Of a DNA stretch of 64,000 nucleotides, positions 31,753 to 41,186 are shown piece by piece. Within the stretch, counting starts at the first letter, position 1, and each line of letters starts with the position of its first letter. The DNA comes from Paratractidigestivibacter sp003150175 (GTDB lineage: Bacteria > Actinomycetota > Coriobacteriia > Coriobacteriales > Atopobiaceae): assembly GCF_964283195.1 (NCBI RefSeq), contig NZ_CAXYLH010000007.1. One strand, 5' to 3'. The translations under genes were made by a program, and so were the position numbers. Below the pieces are notes generated by a model. The model was given only the letters and a program-made list of their open reading frames with translations, had not been told where the DNA came from and made no database searches.

Positions 31753-32232
31753 GGCATCGGCGCTCGCGGGGGCCTCGGAGCCCTTGATCGCGAGGCCGGC
31801 ATGGATGGTCGCGCCCGGGCAGGCGGCGGCGAAGTGCGACTCGATCTGGCCGAGCCCGCTGCCCTCGTGGGTGCACAGCGGCCAGACCTCCTTGCCGGCG
31901 AAGTCGTGGCCCTCGAGGAAGGTGTAAACGGGCATCGGCATCGTTCCGCACCAGTTGGGGAAGACGACGATCACGCGGTCGTAGCCCGACACGTCGCGAT
32001 CGGCGGCGAGCTCGGGGCGCGCCTTGGACTTGAGCTCGGCGACGGACTCCTTCACGCACTCGCGGTAGTCGGCCGGGTACGGCTGGGCGCGCTCGATGTG
32101 GAACAGGTCGCCCCCGCAGGCCTTCGCCGCGAACCCGGCGAGCACCTCCGCGTTGCCGTGCTCGAGCTCGACGATCTGCCCGTTGACGTGGTTCTGCCCC
32201 GCGTGCGAGAAATACGCGACCAAGGTCTTCAT
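31732..32232 (-). CDS. Flavodoxin-family protein
   Basis: A 166-residue flavodoxin-like FMN protein. The N-terminal TLVAYFSHAGQNHVNG is the phosphate loop variant of the small flavodoxin/NAD(P)H oxidoreductase group. VIVVFPNWCGTMPMPVYTFL binds the isoalloxazine ring, and CTHEGSGLGQ completes the site. It has no ferredoxin domain. The ATG at 32232 follows GGAGG by 5-6 nt. It probably carries electrons in anaerobic metabolism; partner unknown. Confidence 0.87.
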   Translation of the reverse strand: MKTLVAYFSHAGQNHVNGQIVELEHGNAEVLAGFAAKACGGDLFHIERAQPYPADYRECVKESVAELKSKARPELAADRDVSGYDRVIVVFPNWCGTMPMPVYTFLEGHDFAGKEVWPLCTHEGSGLGQIESHFAAACPGATIHAGLAIKGSEAPASADAVAAWLA

Positions 32233-32307
32233 GCAAGCCTCCATGCCTGGTTTCAAACGAGTCGTAGCCCTTATACCCAACCGAACGCGCGAGGGCTTGC
32301 GCGAGGG

Positions 32308-33921
32308 CTAGAACGTGACGTTTCCGAACTCGGAGAGCTTGAGCCCCTCGTTGTGCTCCACGGCCCAGTTGATGTTCCACTCGGAGGTGAACAGCAGCAG
32401 CTTGCCGCCGCGCATATCCTCGACGCGGCAGGTATCGCGCGTCAGGTTCAGGCGCGGGACGTCGACCTCGTCGGGCGGGTTGGTGATCCAGCGGATCTGA
32501 TTGTAGGGCAGTCCCTGGCGGTAGACCTTGACGTGATACTCGCTCTCGAGGCGCTGCTCGAGCACCTCGAACTGCAGCACGCCGACCACGCCCACGATCA
32601 CGGACTCCATGCCGGCGCCGAGCTCGCGGAAGATCTGGACGGCGCCCTCCTGTGCGAGCTCCTCCATGCCCTTGACGAACTGCTTGCGCTTGAGGGTGTC
32701 CACCTGCGAGATCTTCGCGAAGTGCTCCGGCGCGAACGTCGGGATCGCAGGGTACTGGACGTGCTTCTTTCCGGCGCAGACGGTGTCGCCGATGCTGAAG
32801 ATGCCCGGGTCAAAGAGGCCCACGATGTCGCCGGCGTACGCCTCGTCCACGATGGCACGGTCGTCGGCCATCATCGAGGTGCCCACGGCGAGCTTGAGGT
32901 TGCGCTCGCCCTGCACGTGGTAGGCGCTCATGCCGCGCTCGAACTTGCCCGAGCAGATGCGCACGAAGGCGATGCGGTCGCGGTGGTTCTTGTCCATGTT
33001 TGCCTGGATCTTGAACACGAAGCCGCTGAAGTCGTTCTCCACCGGGTCGACCGGCTCGCCGGTGAGCTGGTCGGTGTAGGCGCGCGGCGGCGGGGTCAGG
33101 CGCAGGAACTCCTGGAGGAACGGCTCGACGCCGAAGTTGGTGAGCGCGGAGCCGAAGAACACAGGCGAGAGCTTTCCGCAGCTCACTGCCTCGAGATCGA
33201 GCTCGTCGCCCGCGCCGTCGAGCAGCTCGATGTCGTCCATCAGATTCCGGTGGTTCTCCTCGCCGATGAGGTCCTCGAGCTGGTCGCTGCCGAGCTCGGC
33301 CTCGATCTCGCGGACCTTCTTCGTCGCGTTGGCGTGACCGTCGCCCTCGAAGGCGAGCACGCGGCGCGCGCGGCGGTCGAAGACGCCGCGGAAGTTGCGG
33401 CCGCTGCCGATGGGCCAGTTCATGGGATAGGTGCCGATGCCGAGGACGTTCTCGATCTCCTCCATGAGCTCGAAGGGGTCGCGCGCGTCGTGGTCGAGCT
33501 TGTTCACGAAGGTGAAGATCGGGATATGGCGCAGCGTGCAGACCTTGAAGAGCTTGATGGTCTGGGCCTCGACGCCCTTGGCGCCGTCGATGACCATGAC
33601 GGCGGCGTCGGCGGCCATGAGCGTGCGGTAGGTGTCCTCCGAGAAGTCCTGGTGGCCCGGGGTGTCGAGGATGTTCACGCAGTGGCCGTCGTACTCGAAC
33701 TGCAGGACCGACGACGTGACGGAGATGCCGCGCTCCTTCTCGATGTCCATCCAGTCCGAGACCGCGTGCTTGGCGGAGCTCTTTCCCTTGACGGAGCCGG
33801 CCGTCTGGATGCTGCCGGTGTACAAGAGGAGCTTCTCGGTGAGGGTGGTCTTGCCGGCGTCCGGGTGGCTGATGATGGCGAACGTGCGGCGCGAAGAGAT
33901 TTGGTCCTTGAGGCTGGCCAT
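32308..33921 (-). CDS. prfC: Peptide chain release factor 3
   Basis: A 537-residue class II release-factor GTPase that recycles RF1/RF2. Motifs: ISHPDAGKTTLTEKLLLYTG (P-loop), RGISVTSSV (switch I), DTPGHQDFSEDTYRTL (G3), FVNKLDHDARDP (G4) and the RF3 C-terminal domain with FGSALTNFGVEPFL and VGVVGVLQFEVLEQRL. The ATG at 33921 gives the normal N-terminus (MASLKDQISSRRTFAIISHP). Upstream in-frame residues lack homology. The ribosome site is weak (GGAA). Confidence 0.95.
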   Translation of the reverse strand: MASLKDQISSRRTFAIISHPDAGKTTLTEKLLLYTGSIQTAGSVKGKSSAKHAVSDWMDIEKERGISVTSSVLQFEYDGHCVNILDTPGHQDFSEDTYRTLMAADAAVMVIDGAKGVEAQTIKLFKVCTLRHIPIFTFVNKLDHDARDPFELMEEIENVLGIGTYPMNWPIGSGRNFRGVFDRRARRVLAFEGDGHANATKKVREIEAELGSDQLEDLIGEENHRNLMDDIELLDGAGDELDLEAVSCGKLSPVFFGSALTNFGVEPFLQEFLRLTPPPRAYTDQLTGEPVDPVENDFSGFVFKIQANMDKNHRDRIAFVRICSGKFERGMSAYHVQGERNLKLAVGTSMMADDRAIVDEAYAGDIVGLFDPGIFSIGDTVCAGKKHVQYPAIPTFAPEHFAKISQVDTLKRKQFVKGMEELAQEGAVQIFRELGAGMESVIVGVVGVLQFEVLEQRLESEYHVKVYRQGLPYNQIRWITNPPDEVDVPRLNLTRDTCRVEDMRGGKLLLFTSEWNINWAVEHNEGLKLSEFGNVTF

Positions 33922-34054
33922 GTAATTCCAATCTATGCGACAAACCTTCGATATTATAGCCAGCCACCGGCCGAGCTCCCGGCTCGTCCCCGAACACGAC
34001 GCCATGCACACGGGCCGAGGCGGGCGCTACGTCGCGGGCGCTTTGCGCGGCGCA

Positions 34055-34152
34055 CTTCTTGCCAAGAAAATAACGCGCAAGTTTGACCTCAACAGATCGA
34101 AATAACGCCTCTTGATGTCAAACTTGCGCGTTATTCGCCCGCCGGCAAGAAG
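34055..34152. repeat. Nested palindromic element, copy 1
   Basis: Outer arms CTTCTTGCC (34055-34063) and GGCAAGAAG (34144-34152) enclose perfect 19-bp inner arms (34069-34087 and 34117-34135, starting AATAACGCGCAAG) around a 29-bp AT-richer core. It sits between prfC and the GH3 gene. A second element of the same plan is at 55054-55171. Confidence 0.7.
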
Positions 34153-34191
34153 GGCCGGCGCCGGTTACCCAACGGGTTCTCGGCGCCGGCC
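34153..34191 (-). terminator. Terminator downstream of the GH3 gene
   Basis: GGCCGGCGCCG (34153-34163) and CGGCGCCGGCC (34181-34191) are perfect arms; the loop contains ACCC/GGGT. On the minus strand the stem is followed by CTTCTTGCC, a recurrent pyrimidine-rich tail in this window. Confidence 0.65.
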
Positions 34192-34224
34192 TTCGCGTGA
34201 CTAGCTTCTGGGGGAAAGAAGCCC

Positions 34225-37065
34225 TTACGCCTTGCGGCTCTTGAGGTCCGTGATCCAGGTCGCGATGCGGCCGGCAGGCTTGCCCGCCTCACGCCAGCGG
34301 ACCATCTTCACGTGGCGACGCCAGAGGTACAGGCCAAAGAGCGCTACCGCCACGACGCCGAACACGATGCAGCCGGTACGGATGGTGCTCGGCATGTCGA
34401 GGTTGTGGGTCGACCCGAGCGCGTCGCTGTTGACAACCATGTACAGGACGTTCTTGGTCGCGCGGCGCAGCGCCTGGTGGCCGGCGGCGGTATCGGTCGT
34501 GTCGGCGGTCATGGCCGTGTCCTGCAGGTAGTTGAGGTTGATGTCGTTGCCTGCACGGACGCTGCGGTTCACGTCTGAGGTGCCGGCGGCCATGGTGCAG
34601 TCGGTGATGACGGCGCCCTTGAAGCCCCACTCGCCGCGCAGGACGTCGGTCAGCAGCTCCTTGCTCTCGGCGACGGGGGTCGCGCCGATGCGGTTGTAGG
34701 AGCTCATCATGCCGGTGTTGCCGGCCTCTTTGACGCAGATCTCGAACGGGCGCAGGTAGATCTCGCGGAGGCTCTGCTCGTTCAGCTAGGTCACGAGGCC
34801 GCCGGAGTCGGCGCGGTGGGTCTCCTGGTCGTTCGCGGCGAAGTGCTTGAGGTAGCAGTAGACGCCCTGGCCCTGGATTGCCTTGGCCTCGGCGGCAACG
34901 ATCTTGCCGGTAAGGAGGCCGTCCTCAGAGACGTACTCATAGTTGCGGCCGCCGAACGCAGTGCGGTGCGTGTTTGCCGCAGGGGCGTAGAGACCGGCGA
35001 TGTTAAGAGCCTTCGCCTCCTGGGCGAACAGCTCGCCCACGCGCGCCGCGAGCTCGGTGTTCCAGGTGTAGCCAAGGTTGCTCTGGCCCACGAGCTGCGT
35101 GCCGTTGACCTGGCCGATGATGTTGTTGACGCCGTTGGGGCCGTCGCACTCCACGAGGGCGGGCTTCTCGACGCTCTTCACGCCCGTGGTCATCCAGCCG
35201 GCGTTGCCCACGAGGATCTTCATCTCGTCGAGGGTCACCTGGTCAAGGAGCCTGTCCCACTGCGGGTCATCGTAATCGAGGCCCTTCATGTCGGAAAGCT
35301 TGAGGCCGTTCTTGGCGCCGAAGGTCACGTCCTCGGTCTCGGAGTTGTCGAGCGGTTCCTTGTTGTTGAAGTCGTCGAGGATCTTGTCGGAGGCCTCGGT
35401 GCTCACCGGGGTGCGCTCGGTCGGCATGGTGCCCGCCCAGTCGGCGCGGCTCACGTAGGTGAGGTCGGCGTCGGAGCCGGCGGCGTCGAAGCGGTTCTTG
35501 GCCTCGACCAGGTCGCTTGAGCGCTTGCCGTCGTGGGCGTCGTCGTAGATGACGTCCTCATCCACGTGAATGGTCTTCTTGGCCACGACGTTGTAGGAGT
35601 CGGTCTGGAGCTGGATGCCGTAGTCGCCGGCCTCCAGCACGTAGGCGCCGCCCTCGGCCTTGACGCCCGTGTAGTCGTAGCTCGCGAGGTCCTCGCGGTC
35701 GAAGCTGATCTCGAGCATCTGGGACTCACCGGGCTCCAGGAGCTTGGTCTTGCCGAAGCCGGCCAGGGCCACGGAGCTCTTCTCGATGCCGCCCTTGGTG
35801 CAGGGTGCGGCGGCGTAGATCTCGGCGACCTGCTTGCCGGCGACGGAGCCGGTGTTGGTCACGGTCACGGTAGCCGTGATGGTCGTGCCGTCGTCGGTCA
35901 CGTCGTCGAGCTTCTGGTCGAACGTGGTGTAGCTCAGGCCGTAGCCGAACGGGTACTGCACCGTGGAGTCGTAGTCGATGAAGCCGTCGGCGGCAGCGGT
36001 CTCGTAGTAGCGGTAGCCGACGTAGATGCCCTCGGTGTAGTTGACGTAGTAGTTGGGCAGGTTGCCGACGGCGGCGTCGCCGGTGCCGGCAAAGATAGCC
36101 GCGTTGCCCGCCTCGGTGTTGGAGTACGAGAAGTCGCCGGCGTTGTAGTAGCTCGGGGCGCTCGTGAGGTCGTAGGCAAAGGTATCCACGGTCTTGCCGG
36201 AGGGGTTGACCTCACCGGTGAGGACCTTGGCGATGGCGTTGCAGCCGGTGGCGCCGGGGATGCCGACCCAAAGCACGGCGCCGACGGCGTCGTCGTTCAT
36301 GCGGCCGAGCTCCATCGGGTTCGGGCTGTTGAGCACCACGACGACGCGGCTGAAGTTCTTCTCCGCCATGTCGAGGAGCGCCTCCTCGTTGGGGGTCAGC
36401 TGCAGATAGCTGCGCCCGGCCTCGGAGCCCTCGTAGTCGGCCATGTCGATGGGCAGGTCATAGCCCTCGCCGCCCTCGCGGGTAAGCACCACGACGGCCG
36501 TGTCGGAGTAGGACTTGGTGTTGTCGATCAGCGACTGGTCGTAATCGGACTGCGGCAGCTCGTAGAGGTTCCAGTCGGTGCCCACCATGCCCGTGGAGGT
36601 CTTCTGCGCCGACTTGGCGTTCTTGTCGTAGAAATCCTTGAGCTCGGGGTTCGCCTGAATGCCGGCGTTCTCGAGGCCCTGGTAGAAGGTGACGTTCTTG
36701 GACTCGTCACCGGCCCCCGAGCCGGTGCCGCCGTAGCTGAAGTTGTTGCCTGCGGTGGAGCCGAAGACGTTGACCTTCGCGTTACCGCCCAGCGGCAGCG
36801 CGGCGTCCTTGTTCTTGAGCAGGATGACGGCCTCGGACTCGACCTCCTCGGTGATGTCCGCCGTGGCCTGGGACGCCTGGACGGCGGCTTCGCTCGTCAC
36901 GTCACCCTTGGACAGCAGAATGTTCAGGATGTCCGCGTGCGGCGCGAGCACGACCGCGAGCGCCGTGCTCACCACGAGCAGCAGCGCGAGCACGAGGCTC
37001 CACAGCACGAGCAGCGGTCGGTTCGGGCGCCGGGGCACCTTGACCTTCTTCTTCCCTTCTTCCAT
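34225..37065 (-). pseudogene. Glycoside hydrolase family 3 protein, permuted, with an in-frame amber codon
   Basis: One frame of about 946 codons broken by TAG at 34788-34786 (codon 760). The flanking VT-stop-LNEQSLREIYLRPFE is the GH3 motif TWLNEQTLREIYLRPFE, so TGG became TAG. Domain order is permuted: N-terminal membrane anchor (LLVLWSLVLALLLVVSTALAV, in part), GH3 C-terminal domain (EAVILLKNKDAALPLGG), fibronectin-like domain, then the GH3 catalytic barrel (CDGPNGVNN, YLKHFAANDQETHR, nucleophile Asp in GAVITDCTM) and a C-terminal helix (CIVFGVVAVALFGLYLW). It was probably a surface beta-glucosidase. Unless amber is suppressed, the product lacks the nucleophile. Confidence 0.85.
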
Positions 37066-37197
37066 TCCTCTTCCTTTCTGTCGCAGGCAAGAAGCCCGCT
37101 TCCTTACAGTCGGCTGAATCGTAGGTCGCAGGTGGCGAGCGGCGGCGGGGGTGACTTAAAATGCGTTTCAAGTGACTTAGATGAATGGAGGCAGGGC

Positions 37198-37547
37198 ATG
37201 TACCGCGCGCTCATACTCGAGGACGACCCGGCGGCGGCCGACGGCCTGCGGATCGTCCGCCTGGCCGACATCGCCTACGTCGAGATCCTCAAGCACGACC
37301 TGTACTGGCACATCGAGGGCGAGGCCGAGCCGATCCGACAGCGCGGGTCGCTCAAGGCCGCGGAGGAGGAGCTCGGGACCCAGAGCTTCTGCCGGATCGC
37401 GGCGAGCCACATCGTGAACATGGCCACGTCGTGCGTCTGCGCTCGGGGTCCGTCACGATGAGCGACGGGTCGGAGCTCGCGATCTCGCGCTCACGCAAGG
37501 CGGAGGCCACGAAGGCGCTCGCACGCTTTGCGGGTGTAGGCGCATGA
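37198..37547 (+). pseudogene. LytTR-family response regulator remnant
   Basis: The frame begins MYRALILEDDPAAADGLR, a receiver N-terminus with its acidic pair, then jumps directly into a LytTR DNA-binding domain (IVRLADIAYVEILKHDLYWH, SFCRIAASHIVNM). About 100 residues of receiver, including the phosphorylated Asp, are missing. After HIVNM a one-base frameshift puts the remaining LytTR residues (VRLRSGSVTMSDGSELAISR) in another frame that ends at 37547. GGAGG precedes the start. The kinase ATG overlaps its stop (ATGA), so the pair was once an AgrA/AgrC-like operon. Confidence 0.8.
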
Positions 37548-38920
37548 TGGGCGAGCTCACCGGCTGGATAGGCACGCAAATAGCCGGTTTCTCGCCGCTC
37601 GTCGGCGTCATGTCGCTCGTTATCTCGTGTTTGACCGTCGCCGCCGCGATCGGGCTTTTCTCCCACGGCCTGCCAAAGAGAGCGGGCTTTTTCTGGCGCG
37701 GCGGCGCCCTCGTGCTCGCGAGCATCATCCTCTTCGGCGTCGCCGGGGCCGTGGCGGGCGCGGTCGGCAACGCAGTAGACCCCGCCGCGAGCTATGTGAT
37801 CGCCTTCGCCCTGTACTCGGTCCTTCTTGGCATATACATCGTCGGGGTGCTCGCCGTATGCGAGACGACCGTCTGGACGGCGTTGTTCTGCGCGACGTCG
37901 GGCTATACCGTTCAGAACCTCGCGTCGGGGTCGATGGAGCTCGTGGCGAGCGTGCTCCGAAACGCCGGGGTGGACCCGAGCGAGCCTTGGATCTACGCGC
38001 TTTCTTACGGGCTTTGCATCGCTGCCACGTTTTTTGGCGCCTACCACCTGCTCGCCAAGCGGGTCGACCACGAGGGCCTGGCGCAAGTCGAAAGCCGCTC
38101 GATGGTCGCCATGATGCCGGTGGTGAGCCTGGTCATCATCGGTTTCGACGTGATGATCAAGGCGATGGACGGCGCGGGGCTCGCGCTCGGCTTCGTCGTG
38201 CTGCTGCGTCTTCTGCACGGGCTCGCCTGCGTGGCGACGCTTTGGGTCGAGTACCAGATGTTGTTCCGCCAGCGGCTCGAGCACGACCGTGAGGTTGCCG
38301 AGAGGCTTCTGGCCGAGCACGACCGCCAGCTACGCATGTCGCAGGAGAACATCGAGGCGATCAACATCAAGTGCCACGACCTGCGCCACCAAATCCGCGC
38401 ACTCGCCGAGAGCGGGGCGGTCGTGGACGGCGCTGTGCTCGACGACCTCGCGCGCGAGGTGCGTATCTACGACTCCAGCGTAAAGACGGGCAACGACGCG
38501 CTCGACACCATCCTCACCGAGAAGCGCCTGGTCTGCGAGGCACGCGGGATCACGCTCACGTGCACCGCGGACGGGGAGGCGCTCGGCCACATGGCGCCGG
38601 CGGACCTCTATGCGCTCTTCGGCAACGCGCTCGACAACGCCATCGAGGCCGCCGGCGAGCTCGCAGACCCCGCTCGCCGCGCGGTCACGCTCGTCGTCCG
38701 GCGCGCCATGGGCTGCGCGAGCATCCATGTCGAGAACTTCTACGACGGCCAGCGGCGCTTCGGCGCGGACGGCATGCCGCTGACGACCAAGCCAGACGAG
38801 GCGAACCACGGCTTCGGGACGCGCTCGATGCGCCAGATCGCCGAGCGCTACGGCGGGAGCTTCGCCGCGACGGCGGACGGCGGCGCTTTCCGGCTGGACA
38901 TCCTCATACCGCTGCCGTAG
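37544..38920 (+). CDS. GHKL-domain sensor histidine kinase (AgrC-like)
   Basis: A 458-residue kinase. About six membrane segments occupy residues 1-240. A dimerisation helix follows, with the phospho-acceptor His in INIKCHDLRHQIRAL. The HATPase domain has the N box GNALDNAIEAAG and the G box NHGFGTRSMRQIAERYGG. The frame is intact even though its partner LytTR regulator is broken. Its 3' end overlaps, on the opposite strand, the tail of the decayed kinase gene. It probably senses a peptide or envelope signal, but its output regulator is missing here. Confidence 0.87.
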   Translation: MMGELTGWIGTQIAGFSPLVGVMSLVISCLTVAAAIGLFSHGLPKRAGFFWRGGALVLASIILFGVAGAVAGAVGNAVDPAASYVIAFALYSVLLGIYIVGVLAVCETTVWTALFCATSGYTVQNLASGSMELVASVLRNAGVDPSEPWIYALSYGLCIAATFFGAYHLLAKRVDHEGLAQVESRSMVAMMPVVSLVIIGFDVMIKAMDGAGLALGFVVLLRLLHGLACVATLWVEYQMLFRQRLEHDREVAERLLAEHDRQLRMSQENIEAINIKCHDLRHQIRALAESGAVVDGAVLDDLAREVRIYDSSVKTGNDALDTILTEKRLVCEARGITLTCTADGEALGHMAPADLYALFGNALDNAIEAAGELADPARRAVTLVVRRAMGCASIHVENFYDGQRRFGADGMPLTTKPDEANHGFGTRSMRQIAERYGGSFAATADGGAFRLDILIPLP

Positions 38921-41184
38921 CCCGGCCCGGCGCCGACCCTGCGGCAGCGCACCGAGAATATGCGGCCAGCGGCGGAGCTCGGCATGTCGATCGCCAAGTC
39001 GCTCATCGAGCAGATGAGCGGCACGCTCGAGATGGCGAGCCCCGTGCCCTGGTAGTTGCTGTGCGCGTCGTCATTGGCCTGCGTGAACGGCTCAAAGATG
39101 TGCTTGAGGAACTCCTCGCTCATGCCGATGCCCGTGTCGCTCACCGTGAAGTGGTAGCGGACCTTCTCGCCCTCGACGGCGAGGGTCTGCGCGGAGCAGC
39201 GGACCTCCCCGCCCGGGCGGTTGTACTTGACGGCGTTGTCCACGAGGTTGAGCATCACGCGGCGCACGTGCTCGGGGCTGCCGAGCACATGCGAGCACCG
39301 AATGTTCTCGCGCCCCTCCTCCACGACCTCGACGCCGAGTTCGGAGGCGCGCAGCCTGCCGACCACGAGCACCTCACCCAGAAGCTTGGGGAGGTCGAAC
39401 GACCTGTGCTCCAGCACGACCTTGCGGTCCTCTATCTTGCTCATGTCGAGCACATCGTTGATCAGGCTGAGCAGGTGGTCCGCCGCCACATGGGCCTTCG
39501 CGCGGTTCTGCGCCACGAGCTCGGCGCCGTCCTTGTGCGCGTCGTTGATGCCCAAAAGCCCGATGATGCCGTTCAGCGGCGTGCGGATGTCGTGGCTCAT
39601 GCGGGCGAGAAACGCCGACTTGGCGGCATTGGCAGCCTGCGCCTCGGCCTGGGCCTTGCGCGCGGCGCAGCGCCCAGGCGAGGACGGACACCGTGGCCAG
39701 GAGCACCACCGCGGCGCCAGTGATAAGCCCCGTCTGGTGGAATCGCACGAACTTGACGAGCGAGGATTCCTTCTCGCCGTAGGAGTCGTTGGTATAGGTG
39801 CCCGCGATGAGGTTCTCTTTGGCGTTAGCGATGCCCTTGTTCACGATGGTCAGCAACATCGGGTCGTCCTGGCGCATCCACACCGCGAGACTCACCGTGC
39901 CCGGTAGCTCGGAGGTCTTGTACCCGCTGAGGTCGTTCTGCTCGTGGACCGCGTCGAGCGCCGTCACCGGGATGACCACGGAGCGTGCGCGGCCATCGGT
40001 GATCGCAGCGAAGCACGACGTGGTGTCGCCGTACTCGGTCACGTCCGCGCCGGGAAAGCGGGCCTTCAGGAGGTCCGCCGAGACCGCCGAGTTCGGGCGG
40101 AGCGCCACGCTGCCGAGCGCGCCCTCGAGGTCGTCGCCCGGGTAGATGCGACGAGCGCGGTCTCGCCGAGGGAATCGCTCTACGTGAAGCTGCCCTGCTC
40201 GGCGAGCCAGTAGTCCCTAGCGAAGGGCATTGCGGCGTCCGCCTCCCCCGAGCCGAGCGCGTCCTCAAGCTCCGCGCACGAGGGGTAGGCGCGCGTGCGG
40301 ACGTCGATGCCGAAGCGGTCCTTGAGGTCGTCGGTCAGCGCCGAGAGCGCGCCCTCGAGGTCGCCCTTCTCGCCGGTCTGGGAGTACGGCGGGTGTTCTC
40401 CAGGTAGCCGAAGGTCACGGTGTTTCCGCGCGCGTCGAGCCAGGCACGCTCGGCCTTGGTCAAAGACGAGCTGCCGCCGTTGCTTACGGAATAGCGGGTC
40501 TTGACCTCGTCGTTGTAGCGCGGGTTGGACGCCTGGATCTGGGCCATGGCGGAATTGACCTCGGCCATGATGTCCGGGCGGCTCTTCGGCACGGTGAAGC
40601 AATAGTCGCTCTCGCCCACGTAATAGACGGGCAGGGCGTCGCCGGACGAGAGCGTGTCGTTCATGATGATGGCGTCGACCTCGTCGTCGGTGAGCGCCTT
40701 GAAGATGTCGTTGCCGGTCGCGTATTCCTTGAAGTTGACGTCGATGCCCTCGTCGGCGAGCCACTTCTTTCCCGACTCGGTCTGCTGGACGCCGGGGTTC
40801 ACGCCGATCGTCTTTCCCTGGAGGGACTGCGGGTCGCCGGCGGTGAGGTCGTCGCGGTCGGACTTCACGTAGATGTAGTAGCGCTCCTTGCCGGAGGGGT
40901 TCGTGGAGTACAGGAGCTTCTCGGCGCGCTCGGGCGTGTACGAGATGTTCGACATGAGGTCGATCTGGCCCGCCTCGTGCATAGCCATGAGCTCGGAGAA
41001 CGTGCCCGTGACGTACTCGTACTTCCAGCCCTTCGCGTGGTAGCTGAGGTCTTGGAGATACTCGTAGTCCACCCGGACATGTAGGTGTCCGGGCTACCGG
41101 ACTCGAACCCCTAGTTGTCAAGAAGGTAGCCCACGCGGATGGTCTTCGTCTGCTGCTGCTCGGCGACGCCCGTCGCGGAGCGGC
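38848..41184 (-). pseudogene. Sensor histidine kinase with periplasmic solute-binding domains, multiply disrupted
   Basis: Pieces in order on the minus strand: IRVGYLLDN, amber (41113-41111), frameshift near 41072, a solute-binding family 3 domain (YEYLQDLSYHAKGWKYEYV), frameshift near 40393, a second such domain, amber at 40182-40180, frameshift near 40143, then ALRPNSAVSADLLKARFPG, a membrane helix (GLITGAAVVLLATVSVLAWA), frameshift near 39665, HisKA (MSHDIRTPLNGIIGLL) and HATPase (NLVDNAVKYN, DTGIGMSEE). The G-box region is disrupted by the inversion at 38977-39040. The 5' end, including the expected signal peptide, is missing next to feoB. Confidence 0.85.
38977..39040. other. 64-bp inverted segment within the kinase pseudogene
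   Basis: GCTCG (38977-38981) and CGAGC (39036-39040) bound the segment; the repeats extend imperfectly to about 16 bp (GCTCGsCATsTCGA). On the plus strand, not the gene strand, the segment encodes LGMSIAKSLIEQMSGTLEM, the kinase G2 box. Flipping the segment makes the minus strand read GTGLGMSIAKSLIEQMSGTL followed by EMASSAAGRIFSVRC, a continuous kinase C-terminus in the same frame. Confidence 0.8.
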
Positions 41185-41186
41185 GG

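Noticed and set aside
41085..41132. tRNA-like segment: GGGCTACC/GGTAGCCC stem with GGGGTTCGAGTCC on the minus strand
   Set aside because: Only about 42 nt between the stem ends, no anticodon or D arm, and the sequence is explained as kinase coding sequence (IRVGYLLDN-stop-GFESGSP).
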